Assembly (NCBI RefSeq): GCF_013348745.1 | Contig: NZ_CP054666.1 | Location: forward strand, 310,001-374,000 | Reading direction: 5' to 3' | DNA: 64,000 nucleotides | Source of the DNA: Mycoplasma sp. OR1901 | Lineage (GTDB): Bacteria > Bacillota_I > Bacilli_A > Mycoplasmatales > Metamycoplasmataceae | Shown: piece by piece, positions 35,001 through 44,638 of the stretch | How positions within the stretch are numbered: the first letter of the stretch is position 1 | Layout: every line of letters begins with the position of its first letter | Translations under genes and position numbers: made by a program | The notes under the pieces: model-generated | What the model saw: the letters and a program-made list of their open reading frames with translations, nothing else | What the model was told of the DNA's origin: nothing | The model's database searches: none

Positions 35001-38000
35001 GTTAATGAGTATAATTTATTAAATACTAAGAATAATACTCAATTCAGTAATGAACAAAAAGCTAAAGAGTTCTTCTCAGCTAAACTAAATAGTTCATCAG
35101 CCGATACAAAAGAAGAAATTAAATCATTATCAAATAGTTTTGATCTTATTAAAAATAAATTAAATACATTAAGAACAAAACAAAACGAATTAGGGCAAGA
35201 TTACAAAAACGAATTTGATTCTATGGTTAATAATGTATTTAATAATAACAATAAAGAAATAATAGGAAATAATAGTATCAATTCCGAATTGGATTCAATT
35301 ATTGAAAAAATTAATTTTAGAAAAAAACAAAATGATGCTATTAAACAAATTAAGGCTAAATTTGAAAACATAAATCAAACTACTTCAATTGTTAATGAAA
35401 TTAATAATTTAACTTCAAAAGATGAGCAAGGTTTAAATCAACTTATTAGTAAATCAAACACTTTATTTAATAATTTAGAAAACTTAAAAAATCAAATTAA
35501 TTCTATAGGTGTTGAATCAAATAGAACAGTATTACTTAACGAGTGAAATAATACAGATACTATTAGTAAAAAAGAAGTTCTTGATTCGAAAACTAATTCA
35601 TTTAAAAATATTTTAAATTCTACAAAACAAGAATTAGAGAATTTAAGTGGGCTTAGCCAAAATAAAGAATCATTACGTAATGAATTAAATAATGCAACTA
35701 CTAATCAAAAAGTTGAAGAAGTAAGAAATAAAATTAGAAAAGAAAAAAGTGCACTTGATTGAAATCAAATTAAGACTAGATTAAAAAATAGCGATAAGAA
35801 AACTCAATGAGATCAACGTGTTAATTCTTCAAATAGTAGTGATCAAATCAAACAAGTTATTACTGAAGCAACAAATTACTTAGAAGAAAAAAGAAGAAAC
35901 GCAATTAATGTTTTAAACAGATTAAATTCAGAAAATAGTATTAGAAGTAATTCTGCTTCTAAAACAACTGCATATAGTTCGGAAGCCGATTACGAGCAAG
36001 TGTTAAATAACTCGCTTAAGTTTTTAAGCGATGAAGCTAAAAAAGCGAATATTGAATTTAATAAATTAACAAACGAAACCAAAACAAGACACGGTTTAAG
36101 ATATCAATATAATTTAGATTCTAATGGTAATGTTGAAAATAATATAACAGAACGTATGATTAAAGGTGATATCAAACAAGTTGGTGATATTTTAAGAAAT
36201 ATATATAATTCAACAAAAGAAAAACTAAACTTATTAAATGGTGATTCAATTGAATTAAGTAAATACAATACTAAAATAGGTAATGAAGTTGATGCTCCTA
36301 AGAAAACTGAAAGTCAATATAACGATATTAAAAAAGAAATAGAAGGTTTATATAATAGCAAACGTAATGAAGCGCAAAAATTACTAAGTGGTGAAATGAA
36401 AAACCAAGATAAGAAAAGAGAATTTGAAAGTGAATTTGCAGCAGCTAATAACTTAGGTAAACTAAAAACATTAATTGATAAATTAATTAATTATTACGAA
36501 GTTTTAACATTTAATACTAAAAAACCTGGCGAAACTACAACAAAAACTTTATGAAAAAATGAAGATGTGGTTGGTGAAATAACCTTAAATAAATTCGAAG
36601 GAAAATATAAAAACAAATATGTTTATTTAGTTGCAAAATCTAAAGATAGCGATAATTATGTTACATCAGAACCAATGCAATTAAATAATTCTAAATTAGG
36701 TTTTAGATTTTCGATTAATAAATTTATTAGAAATGGTAATTATGATTTAAATAGAGTTGTTGTTTTAGATACTAATAACAATGATAGAAATACTATTTTA
36801 AATAGTAGAAACACTATCGATATTACTTATGCTAGTCTTTCAAGTTTTAGTGTTGAAATAGAAAACTTTAAAGCTAATAATGTCATAATGACTTGAACAA
36901 ATTTAGATCCTATTTGATATGAAAACTCCCATCCTCAAGGAGAACAAATAATCGAAAAAGCGACACAAGCTAATGTAAATATAACTGGTTTTACATCTAA
37001 TAGTACTGATAATATTCAAGTTAGTGATATTAAACTTTATCTTAAAGGTGAAGCAAAAATTAATAATCTTCAATTTTCAAATGATTCATTTAATAATCTA
37101 ACTTTAATTCATAATCTTATATTAGATAATGCAAATTCAAACTTAATTTTTACAAGAGAAAATAATAGCAATAATTGATCATTCAGTTTAAAACCAGAAG
37201 GTATGAAAGCTGGATACATTTATAATGTTGATAAAATTGAGTTTAATATTGTTCAAGGATCTGAAAAAACTAAATATGTTTATAAAAAAGACAAGGATAA
37301 TACAACTCAAAATTTAATTAAGTATAGTGATAATTATAGTTATACAAAGAATAATGTATTTGCTGATTCTTGATTGTTTAAACTACCTAAAGATAAAAGA
37401 GATAAAATGTTATTAATAGATGATTCAAAATCAATTTACCCTGAATACATAAAATATAGACGTAATGGTGAAAGATTAGAGACTAGATTAGCATTTAAAG
37501 ATGGATGAGATATAAATGTTTTTGCCGGACTATTTAGATATTTAAATAGTTTCGCGCCTGAAACACACTCAATATATGAAAAAGAATTAAAAGATAACGA
37601 AAATACAAAATTAGCATTACGTGATAAATGAATTGACTTTTTTGTTGATAGAATAAGCAATAAATTTAAAGAAAGATATAATCAAAATGATAGAAATACT
37701 ATACCAACAAATAGATGGTATGGAGATAATAACTCAGTTTCACTAATTCAATTAGGTATTTCAAGTGATAAAACTCAATATAACGGATTAGTAATAAGAG
37801 GTAAAAATCAGTTTGCTCCAGTTCTTGGCGGAAAAAATATGTATTTTGATTTTAAGACTTCACAAATACATTTAGAAAAAATGAAGAAATTTATGAAAAC
37901 GCTTAATCAAGATACTTACAAGAATAATGATTCCGATGAAAATCATATGTCCGAATGAGTTATGTGATTAGAAGGGATGAGGACAAAAGGAATACTTCCT

Positions 38001-38144
38001 CGTTATGCAAAATTTGATAGCGTTGATGAAAAAGCTCTTAGAGATACAATTAGTGCTGCCTTTGAATTTATTTTAGCTCATGGCGCAACAAATTTCATAG
38101 GTGATAAAATGGAATATCCTAAAGAATATGTAAAAAATAAATAA
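26088..38144 (+). CDS. giant membrane-anchored repetitive coiled-coil protein, 4018 aa
   Basis: A single 12,057-nt frame once TGA is read as Trp; every open segment is in the same frame. Residues ~9-31 form one N-terminal membrane helix (IIAATSVVAISSISIAVAVI) with no lipobox, so the rest is probably outside the cell. Residues ~40-3490 are Lys/Glu/Asn-rich helices made of dozens of degenerate units of roughly 50-70 residues with the pattern kxxi..L.d...k..f...L..A....eL..i...I, as in FNKRLNDATSSDELVIL and YNDDIDQATTLDKLDEI. This resembles three-helix GA/FIVAR-type modules of large adhesins such as Ebh, an inference. From ~3494 the protein becomes beta-rich, then a globular C-terminal domain (~3760-4018) that I do not recognise. 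Likely an adhesin or structural surface fibre. Its terminator is split by an IS. Confidence 0.85.
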
Positions 38145-38152
38145 TAATTTAA

Positions 38153-38177
38153 TATTAGCAAACTAAAATTGCTAATA
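38153..38177. repeat. 25-bp direct repeat, left copy (duplicated terminator hairpin)
   Basis: Identical to 39496-39520. The repeat is itself an inverted repeat: TATTAGCAA, 7-nt loop, TTGCTAATA. It starts 8 nt after the giant gene's stop. At this left copy the T-run that would follow is replaced by the IS end. Confidence 0.95.
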
Positions 38178-38204
38178 GCTAAATTGTAATTTCAAGTGCA
38201 ACAC
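38178..38204 (+). repeat. IS left terminal inverted repeat
   Basis: 27 nt beginning GCTAAATTG and ending CAAGTGCAACAC; differs from the right repeat at four positions. Confidence 0.85.
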
Positions 38205-38245
38205 AATTGATATAAAATTGAATTGTGGGGCACTTGAAATTTTTT
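38188..38245 (+). terminator. terminator-like hairpin at the IS left end
   Basis: AATTTCAAGTGC (38188-38199) pairs perfectly with GCACTTGAAATT (38230-38241), with an inner ACAATT/AATTGT, then T residues. It includes part of the terminal repeat and would stop transcripts entering from the giant gene before the transposase. Confidence 0.7.
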
Positions 38246-38281
38246 AATAAAAAAATGGCTCCACTACGACCGAGGAACCAT

Positions 38282-39284
38282 ATGTATTATACAACAAAAA
38301 AATACAAGCAAATTACTAAAGAAGAAAGATTCTTCATACAAAAAAGTATTGAAAATAACTATTCTTTAAGAAGTATTGCTAGAGAATTGAATAGAAATAT
38401 TTCATCAATTTCAAGAGAATTTAAAAAGAATTGCAACTATTATGGTAGTTATGATTTTGAATTTGCAGATCAACAAAGATTGAAAAGAAAATCATATAAA
38501 TACCTTTTTAGATTTGATATAAATTTCAAATTTGAAGATTTTAGTAATTATTTTAAGAAAAAATATGATAAAAAATTTCATGGTGTTAAGGCAACATATA
38601 ATTATGTAAAAGAACATAATAACATTTTAATGCCATCTATAAAAACAGTTTTTAATTGAATTAAAACAAATAAATGAATTATTAAAAGAAAAGATAGATT
38701 AAGACTTTATTATAAAAAAGGAAGGAAAACGCTCTACATCTGTAATAAATAGACTAATCACAAGTGCTGAGTACGTATTTCCCATATGAGCTAGACCTAA
38801 ATCAATCGATTTAAGATTGGAATTTGGTCATTGAGAGGCTGATTTAGTCATAGGAAAAAGATCTAACGGTTATAAAAATATATTAACTTTGACAGAGCGT
38901 AAAACCAGAATTGGTTTTGCGGACTTTGTTTATTCTAAATCTCCTAACGAAATTAATTCTAAATTAAGAGAAATTATTAAGAAAAATAGTCTTAATGTTA
39001 AAACAATAACCATCGATAATGGTATTGAATTTGAAAAGATTGGCATTTTAGCTAAATGGTTAGATATTAAAATCTATAGGGCGGAACCATATGCATCATT
39101 CCAACGTGGATCAAACGAAAATTGAAATGGACTTATACGTAGAGAATTTAAAAAGGGATTTGATTTCAATACAATAACTTTTGAATCCCTACAAGAAATA
39201 GTTTATAAAATAAATAATATGCCTAGAGAAATCTTAGATTGAAAAACATCTAACGAAGAATTTATCAAAGAAAACTGTCCTTAA
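38282..39284 (+). pseudogene. IS30-family transposase with a frameshift
   Basis: First part (38282 to ~38720): helix-turn-helix YSLRSIARELNRNISSISRE typical of IS30. Second part (~38721-39284, next frame): DDE domain with GHWEADLVIG (first Asp), TIDNGIEFE (second Asp) and RGSNENWNGLIRREF (Glu). The frames join at a run of six A (38714-38719) before GGAAGG: one base must be skipped to stay in frame, otherwise translation stops at a TAG about 30 nt later. Start ATG 38282 follows GAGGAA; ATG 38255 is an alternative. Either a recent inactivating +1 A or slippage on the A-run. TGA codons are Trp. Confidence 0.85.
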
Positions 39285-39468
39285 TATCTAAATGAAAATT
39301 CAACCAAACAATTTTAACGCCCTTTTTAGATAAGGGTGTAGTTTCTTTCTGTCTATTTAGAAATTGAAATTTTTGATAGTTATGAAAAATATAAAAAATT
39401 GTCATTTTTTACTAAAATTCAAAAACTTCAAATTGTTTTAAGATATAATAAAAATACCAAGCACGTAA

Positions 39469-39495
39469 GTGTTGCACTTGATATTTCATTTTAGG
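39469..39495 (-). repeat. IS right terminal inverted repeat
   Basis: Reverse complement begins CCTAAAATG and ends CAAGTGCAACAC, 23 of 27 matching the left end. Confidence 0.85.
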
Positions 39496-39527
39496 TATTA
39501 GCAAACTAAAATTGCTAATATTTTTTT
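39496..39527 (+). terminator. right copy of the 25-bp repeat: reconstituted terminator
   Basis: The 25-bp hairpin repeat (39496-39520) followed by seven T. This was most likely the original terminator of the giant gene before the IS inserted. Confidence 0.85.
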
Positions 39528-39549
39528 AAGGAAATAAGTAAAAATATTT

Positions 39550-39555
39550 TATAAT
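39550..39555 (+). promoter_or_regulatory. tpiA promoter -10
   Basis: TATAAT 28 nt before the tpiA ATG; AAGAGG ribosome site at 39573-39578. No -35 match. Confidence 0.55.
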
Positions 39556-39583
39556 TATTAAAATAAAAAAATAAGAGGTATAT

Positions 39584-40318
39584 ATGAAAGAATTAATAAT
39601 AATTGGTAATTGAAAAATGAATAAAAATTTCTCTGAAACAGAAAAATTTATTAACGATTTTTCAAACGAATACCAAGCAAAAAAAGATTTAATTTATAAA
39701 AATGTTAAATTTGGTGTTGGAGTACCTGCTGTAAATTTAGCTGCATTTAAATCAAACAAAGTAGCAGAATTAAAATTAGCTGCTCAAAACGTTAGTGATA
39801 AACCAAAAGGTGCATTTACAGGTGAAGTTTCAACATCAATGTTAAACGATTTAAATGTTGACTACGTAATTTTAGGACACTCTGAAAGACGTACATACTA
39901 CCACGAAACAAATGAAGAAGTTTATGCTAAAGCTAAAGCTACAATTGAAGCTGGTATGACTCCAATTATTTGTGTTGGTGAAACATTAGAAGAATACGAA
40001 AAAGGTTTAACAAAAGAAGTTGTTAAAACACAAATCGAAAAATCAGTTGGTGATTTAGACCACGATAAAATTGTTGTAGCTTATGAACCAATTTGAGCTA
40101 TTGGAACAGGTAAAGTTGCGACTCCAGAAATTGCACAAGATGTATGTCAATATATTCACTCAATTACTTCAAATAATTTAAAAGTTCAATACGGTGGAAG
40201 TGTTAACCCTAAAAATATTAATGAATTATCATCACAAAATGATATCGATGGATTTTTAGTTGGTGGAGCTTCATTAGAAGTTGAGAGCTTTGTTCAATTA
40301 TTAACATTAGGTAAATAA
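39584..40318 (+). CDS. tpiA: triosephosphate isomerase
   Basis: 244 residues. IIGNWKMNKN at the N-terminus (catalytic Lys), [14 protein letters not shown] (catalytic His), [19 protein letters not shown] (catalytic Glu, loop 6; Trp coded by TGA), and the phosphate-binding [12 protein letters not shown] and [10 protein letters not shown]. Interconverts dihydroxyacetone phosphate and glyceraldehyde-3-phosphate. Own promoter just downstream of the IS, own terminator. Biased codon use like gap and pgk. Confidence 0.98.
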
Positions 40319-40323
40319 TACGG

Positions 40324-40361
40324 AAAAAAGAACTATTTTTACATTTATAGTTCTTTTTTTA
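40324..40361 (+). terminator. tpiA terminator
   Basis: AAAAAAGAACTAT pairs with ATAGTTCTTTTTT across a ~10-nt loop; T-run. Confidence 0.92.
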
Positions 40362-40382
40362 TATAAATTTCACTTATTAAGT

Positions 40383-42410
40383 ATGGAAAAGCAATATGAT
40401 TACAGAGATTGTTCGTTATATGTATTTAAGTACTATGCTAAAAAGTACCATAATGAAAATTATGATATTAACGAGTTGAAATCAAATGTTATATATGATA
40501 AAACTGGAATAAGTTTAAGTAATTTAAAAGATTTAATAAGTGTATACGGTTATAATCTAACTTCTTATTATTGCAAGATTAGAGAATTAAAAGAATTAGA
40601 TAAAACCGAATATCCATTTGGTGCGATTGTGAGCAATAATAACTTTCAACATATAGTTTTTATTGAAAGTTTAAATAACAATATTATTAAATATTATGAT
40701 CCAACATACGGAAAAATTTTAAGTTTAGATATTAAGGAATTCGAAAAAATATTTTTAAATATTTTAGTTAAATTTAATAAAAAAACAGCTCAAAAGCATA
40801 ATTTTGATTTAACTAAAAGCATTTTTCACTTTAATAGACACTCTTACTTTTTATTCTTTTCACTTACATTAGAGCTAATCTTAAATTTAATTTATCCTTT
40901 AGTTACTAAATATGTTCTACAGTCACTAGTTCCGTCAAAACAAACTAGTGAGTTTTATTATATAATGATATTTTTTATCACTTTTATTGCATTTTCATTA
41001 CTAGTAAACTTAATAATAAACAAATTAATAAGGTGAAGTGTTTTAAATAATTTTGATTTGAAATTCAAAAATTTAATAGAAACATTTTCGAAAGAGAATG
41101 TTGGTTTAATTAATAACTTAAATGAAATTGAAATTAAACAAAGAGTTACTAATATTTATCAAATAGAGGCACATAAAATAACTTTTATACCTAGAGTTAT
41201 TTATGTTTTACTTTCGTTTATCATTTCTTTGATTATCATTTTTATTACAAGTCAATTATTAACTTTGATTATTTCTGTTATAGGTTTATTAGTGTTTAGT
41301 TTTACTTTTATGTATTATTTATGGTATCGAAAGTCAACGAATTTATTATTAAATGAATCAAAGAGTTTGGATAAAACTTTAAATAATTACATCAAAGTTT
41401 TAAAAACTAACTATTTATCATTTGAAGAGGAAAAATTTAAAACAAGATTAATAGATAATTTTGAATCACACAATTTAACATTCAAAAATTTTTTAACTTT
41501 AGAAACTTATTTTGACACCACAAATAAGTTTATTGACATGATGATTCCACTAATTATATTGTTTTTTGGCATCCTTCAAATTTGAAATTCAAAAATTAAC
41601 TTATATCAATTATTATTCTTTTTAACAGGTATAAAAATGTTTTTAAATCCTTTAAAACAAATTGAACCAATAATAAAAGATAGGCAAAGTTATAAGTTAA
41701 ATAAAAATATGTTAAATATTTTTAAAAAAGAAAAGAGTCAAGATAAATTAGATTCTAGTGATAGTGGAATAATTAAAAGTATCAAATTATCATATGTGTC
41801 ATATAAATATAACAAAAATCAAGAAAAATATAATATTAATATTCCAAGGTTAATTTTAGAAAAAAATAATATTTTAAAAGGTAATAATGGTAGTGGTAAA
41901 ACAACCCTCTGCTCACTACTTGTTGGTAAATACAACCCGACTAACGGTGAAATTTTTATAAATAATAATATAGTTAATATTTATAAAAATAAACAAATAA
42001 AACAAAGGTTTTGTTATATAGGAGATAATAAAAATATACCTGATTCTACACTAAAAGAATATTTATTGGTAGATGATTGAGAAAATTTTATAAGTATTTT
42101 AAATAAATTTAAATTACATGAAATATTTAGAAATCTAAATATTGAAATTAGACAAGATGTTCAAATAAATCAATTATCAAGTGGACAATTACAATTTATT
42201 AAATGTTTAAAACCATTTTTATATGATTATGATGTTGTGATATTCGACGAAGCTTTTGAAGCGCTAAATGAAACTATATTTGATATATTAAAAGAACAAT
42301 ATTTAAGTTTATTAAGTGATAAATTAACAGTAGAAATAAGTCATAACAACAAATATATATTCAATGAAGCGCAGGTAATAAAAATTGAAGAAATCACTAA
42401 ATTTTTATAA
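40383..42410 (+). CDS. peptidase-containing ABC exporter (C39 peptidase, bacteriocin-type)
   Basis: 675 residues. C39 peptidase domain at residues 1-135 with all three catalytic residues: Cys10 (YDYRDCSLYVFKYY), His90 (FQHIVFI) and Asp106 (YYDPTYG). Membrane domain about residues 150-420 with several hydrophobic segments. ATPase domain: Walker A KGNNGSGKTTL (~500), signature NQLSSGQ, Walker B VVIFDEAFEAL (~619) and the H-loop EISHN. Such exporters cleave a double-glycine leader and secrete the peptide. No precursor gene with a GG leader is visible nearby. The next gene overlaps by 26 nt and may be a partner. Its role in a mycoplasma is unknown. Confidence 0.88.
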
Positions 42411-42789
42411 GATAGAAATATTTATACTATTAATATTAATAATTGTTTTATCTTTCTTAATATATTATGGTCTTTTTTATAAAGTTGTAACCTATAAAAA
42501 TGTAATAATTTATTTAAATGATGATCGTATTGAACTTAAGAATATTAAACCTGACGAATTATCTAATGAAAAGTATAATTTAATAGTTTTTGATGAGGGA
42601 TTTAGTAGAAAATTTCAAATAACTATTTCAAATTTAAACAATAATAAAATAGAAATAATAAATGACGAATTAAAAAAATATTTAATAGATAAAAACAACA
42701 TTTTACTAAGCTCACTACTAGAATACAAAATAGAGACGATAAATCAAATTATTTACGATAATATAATTAGTATTTTCTTAAAAAAATAA
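42385..42789 (+). CDS. small membrane protein coupled to the C39 exporter
   Basis: 134 residues; start TTG at 42385 inside the exporter gene (no ATG in frame before the membrane helix). One N-terminal membrane segment IEIFILLILIIVLSFLIYYG (residues 10-29), then a ~100-residue extracellular part rich in Asn/Ile/Lys. Topology (short inside, one helix, soluble outside) and position resemble HlyD-type accessory proteins of bacteriocin exporters, but the protein is far shorter and I see no conserved motif. Function unproven. Confidence 0.6.
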   Translation: MKKSLNFYKIEIFILLILIIVLSFLIYYGLFYKVVTYKNVIIYLNDDRIELKNIKPDELSNEKYNLIVFDEGFSRKFQITISNLNNNKIEIINDELKKYLIDKNNILLSSLLEYKIETINQIIYDNIISIFLKK

Positions 42790-42808
42790 CCCTTAATTTT
42801 AAATAATA

Positions 42809-42814
42809 TATAAT
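42809..42814 (+). promoter_or_regulatory. -10 box directly upstream of ybeY
   Basis: TATAAT ends 6 nt before the ybeY ATG, so transcription would start at or next to the start codon (leaderless mRNA). No Shine-Dalgarno sequence. Confidence 0.5.
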
Positions 42815-42820
42815 ATAAAC

Positions 42821-43300
42821 ATGAATAAGAAATACGATATTTCATTGAACATTAAAAAAGAAGTAAAAAACATTGAATTATTCAATGAAGAGATGAATCA
42901 AATTATAAATAATTTTGCTAATTATTTTAAACTTGATTCAAGTAAAAAAATAATACTTGATGTAACTTTTGTTTCTAAACCTAAGATTAGAAAACTTAAT
43001 AAAGAATTTAGAGGCAAAGATTATGTAACTGATATTTTATCATTTGATTTTGGAGATTTAGAATTTTACAAAAACTTACCTTTTATTCATCTTGGTGAAT
43101 TAGTTATAAGCTGAGATAAAATGAAAAAACAAGCAAAAGAATTTAATCACAGTATCAAACGTGAATATTGTTATCTTTTTACTCACGGTTTAGTTCACTT
43201 ATATGGCTATGATCACGAGTTAGAAGATGAAAGAATTGTTATGAATAAAATTGTGGATGATATTTTTAATCCACTTAAAATTAAAAGAGAGGAATACTAA
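42821..43300 (+). CDS. ybeY: endoribonuclease YbeY
   Basis: 159 residues. Contains the metal-binding motif YLFTHGLVHLYGYDHE (H...H.....H, residues ~123-138), and KLNKEFRGKDYVTDILSFDF and LGELVISWDKMKKQA earlier, all in YbeY order. A metallo-RNase needed for 16S rRNA 3' maturation and ribosome quality control. TGA Trp at 43112. Stop overlaps the cdd start (TAATG). Operon ybeY-cdd-era. Confidence 0.94.
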
Positions 43301-43689
43301 TGATTGAAAAATTAAGAAATTTATTATCTAAAGCTTATGCACCATACTCAAACTTTCAAGTTGCTGCAATTGCTATAGATTATGATGGAAAAGAATATTA
43401 CGGTGTTAATGTAGAAAACGCAGCGTACCCTTCAGGTTTATGTGCAGAAAGAAGTGCTTTATTCGGATCTGTAGCCTACGGAGCTCATGTAGGTAAATTT
43501 AAAGAAATACATATTATTTCAAGAAAAAACGAAATAATTACGCCTTGTGCAGGTTGCCGTCAAGTTATGACTGAGTTTATGCCACAGGAAGCGTTGGTGT
43601 ATCAATATTCAAACGATGGACAACAAATGAGAGTAAATACAGTTGCAGAACTTGTTCCTTATCCGATTTTTATGGAGAATATTAAATAA
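43300..43689 (+). CDS. cdd: cytidine deaminase
   Basis: 129 residues, normal for the small tetrameric form. AYAPYSNFQVAA, VNVENAAYPSGLCAERSALF (catalytic Glu, zinc Cys) and ITPCAGCRQVMTEF (two zinc Cys). Deaminates cytidine and deoxycytidine to uridine forms in pyrimidine salvage. Overlaps both neighbours by 1 nt (TAATG at each junction), so strongly coupled. Confidence 0.97.
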   Translation: MIEKLRNLLSKAYAPYSNFQVAAIAIDYDGKEYYGVNVENAAYPSGLCAERSALFGSVAYGAHVGKFKEIHIISRKNEIITPCAGCRQVMTEFMPQEALVYQYSNDGQQMRVNTVAELVPYPIFMENIK

Positions 43690-44561
43690 TGAAAATATGT
43701 TTTGCTAGTATAGTTGGTAGACCAAATGTTGGTAAAAGTAGCTTATTAAATTCTATTTTAGGATACAACGTTGCTATTGTTACTAATGTTGCTCAAACTA
43801 CAAGAGATCAAATTACAGGTGTTTATACAGATGATACCCATCAAATTATATTCACTGATACACCTGGAATTCATAAACCTAAAAATAAATTAGGTGAATT
43901 ATTAAACAAAAATGCGTTTGATTCAATCGATGGAATTGATGTGTTATTATTTTTATCTCCTGCTGATGAAGAAATTGGACCTGGTGATAAATTAATATTA
44001 TCTAGAATAGAAAATATTAAAAATAAAATTGCAGTTATTTCTAAGATAGATAAAATAAAGAAAAACCCTGAAAAATTAACTAAAAAAATTCAAGAATTAA
44101 GCGAATTTAATTTTGATAAAATAGTATCTACAGATGTTTCGAATGATTCATCAATTGTATCACTAATTAACATCATTAAAGAGTACTCTAGCGAAGGTGA
44201 ATTACAATATGATCCAGATGATATCACTGACAAAAGTATGCGTTTTCTAGCTAAAGAAATAATTCGAGAATCTGCTATTGAAAGACTTTTTGATGAATTA
44301 CCACACTCTATAGCTGTTTCTGTAGATTCTTTTGAAGAATCAGATGAAAAAATTGTTATTGAAGCAATAATGTATGTTAAAAAAGATTCTCAAAAAGGAA
44401 TGCTTATAGGTAAAAACGCATCTAAAATTAAAGAGATTAGTAAAAATGCTAGAATTAAAATGTCTCATCAATTTGGAGTTCCTGTATCTTTATACTTAAA
44501 GGTTAAAGTTGCTAAAAAATGAAACGATGATGAAAAATCATTATCTAAATTAGGTTATTAA
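43689..44561 (+). CDS. era: ribosome assembly GTPase Era
   Basis: 290 residues. P-loop GRPNVGKSSLLN at the N-terminus, TTRDQITG (G2), FTDTPGIHKPK (G3) and a G4 motif that reads SKID instead of NKxD. The C-terminal KH domain has GMLIGKNASKIKEISKNARI. Era binds the 3' end of 16S rRNA during 30S assembly; pairing with ybeY is common. The start is TAATG-coupled to cdd. The TGA Trp at 44520 lies 13 codons before the end. Confidence 0.95.
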
Positions 44562-44588
44562 ATAATTCCATTAAGGAGTTATTTTTTA
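44561..44588 (+). terminator. terminator after era
   Basis: AATAATTCC (44561-44569) pairs with GGAGTTATT (44574-44582, one G-U), followed by T residues. It ends just before the CIRCE element of hrcA. Confidence 0.75.
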
Positions 44589-44590
44589 TT

Positions 44591-44617
44591 TTAGCAAAAA
44601 AACTTGTAGCCTGCTAA
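44591..44617 (+). promoter_or_regulatory. CIRCE operator of hrcA (reduced)
   Basis: TTAGCA (44591-44596) and TGCTAA (44612-44617) within 27 nt, exactly the CIRCE geometry (9-9-9), but the inner CTC/GAG of the canonical TTAGCACTC/GAGTGCTAA is lost. The spacer holds CTTGTA as -35; TAAAAT at 44626-44631 is the -10, 17 nt away. The hrcA ATG is 7 nt after the -10. Confidence 0.8.
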
Positions 44618-44638
44618 AAATTTGATAAAATAGTAAAT

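Larger units (their letters stand above)
38178..39495 (+). mobile_element. IS30-family insertion sequence, IS1630-like, 1318 bp
   Basis: Bounded by imperfect terminal inverted repeats: 38178-38204 against 39469-39495 match at 23 of 27 positions and share the inner CAAGTGCAACAC. Inside is one transposase gene. Both outer edges abut the same 25-bp direct repeat, a hairpin sequence. IS1630 of Mycoplasma fermentans is known for inserting at and duplicating inverted repeats of variable length; this element behaves the same. The right copy followed by T7 restores a complete terminator. Confidence 0.93.
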
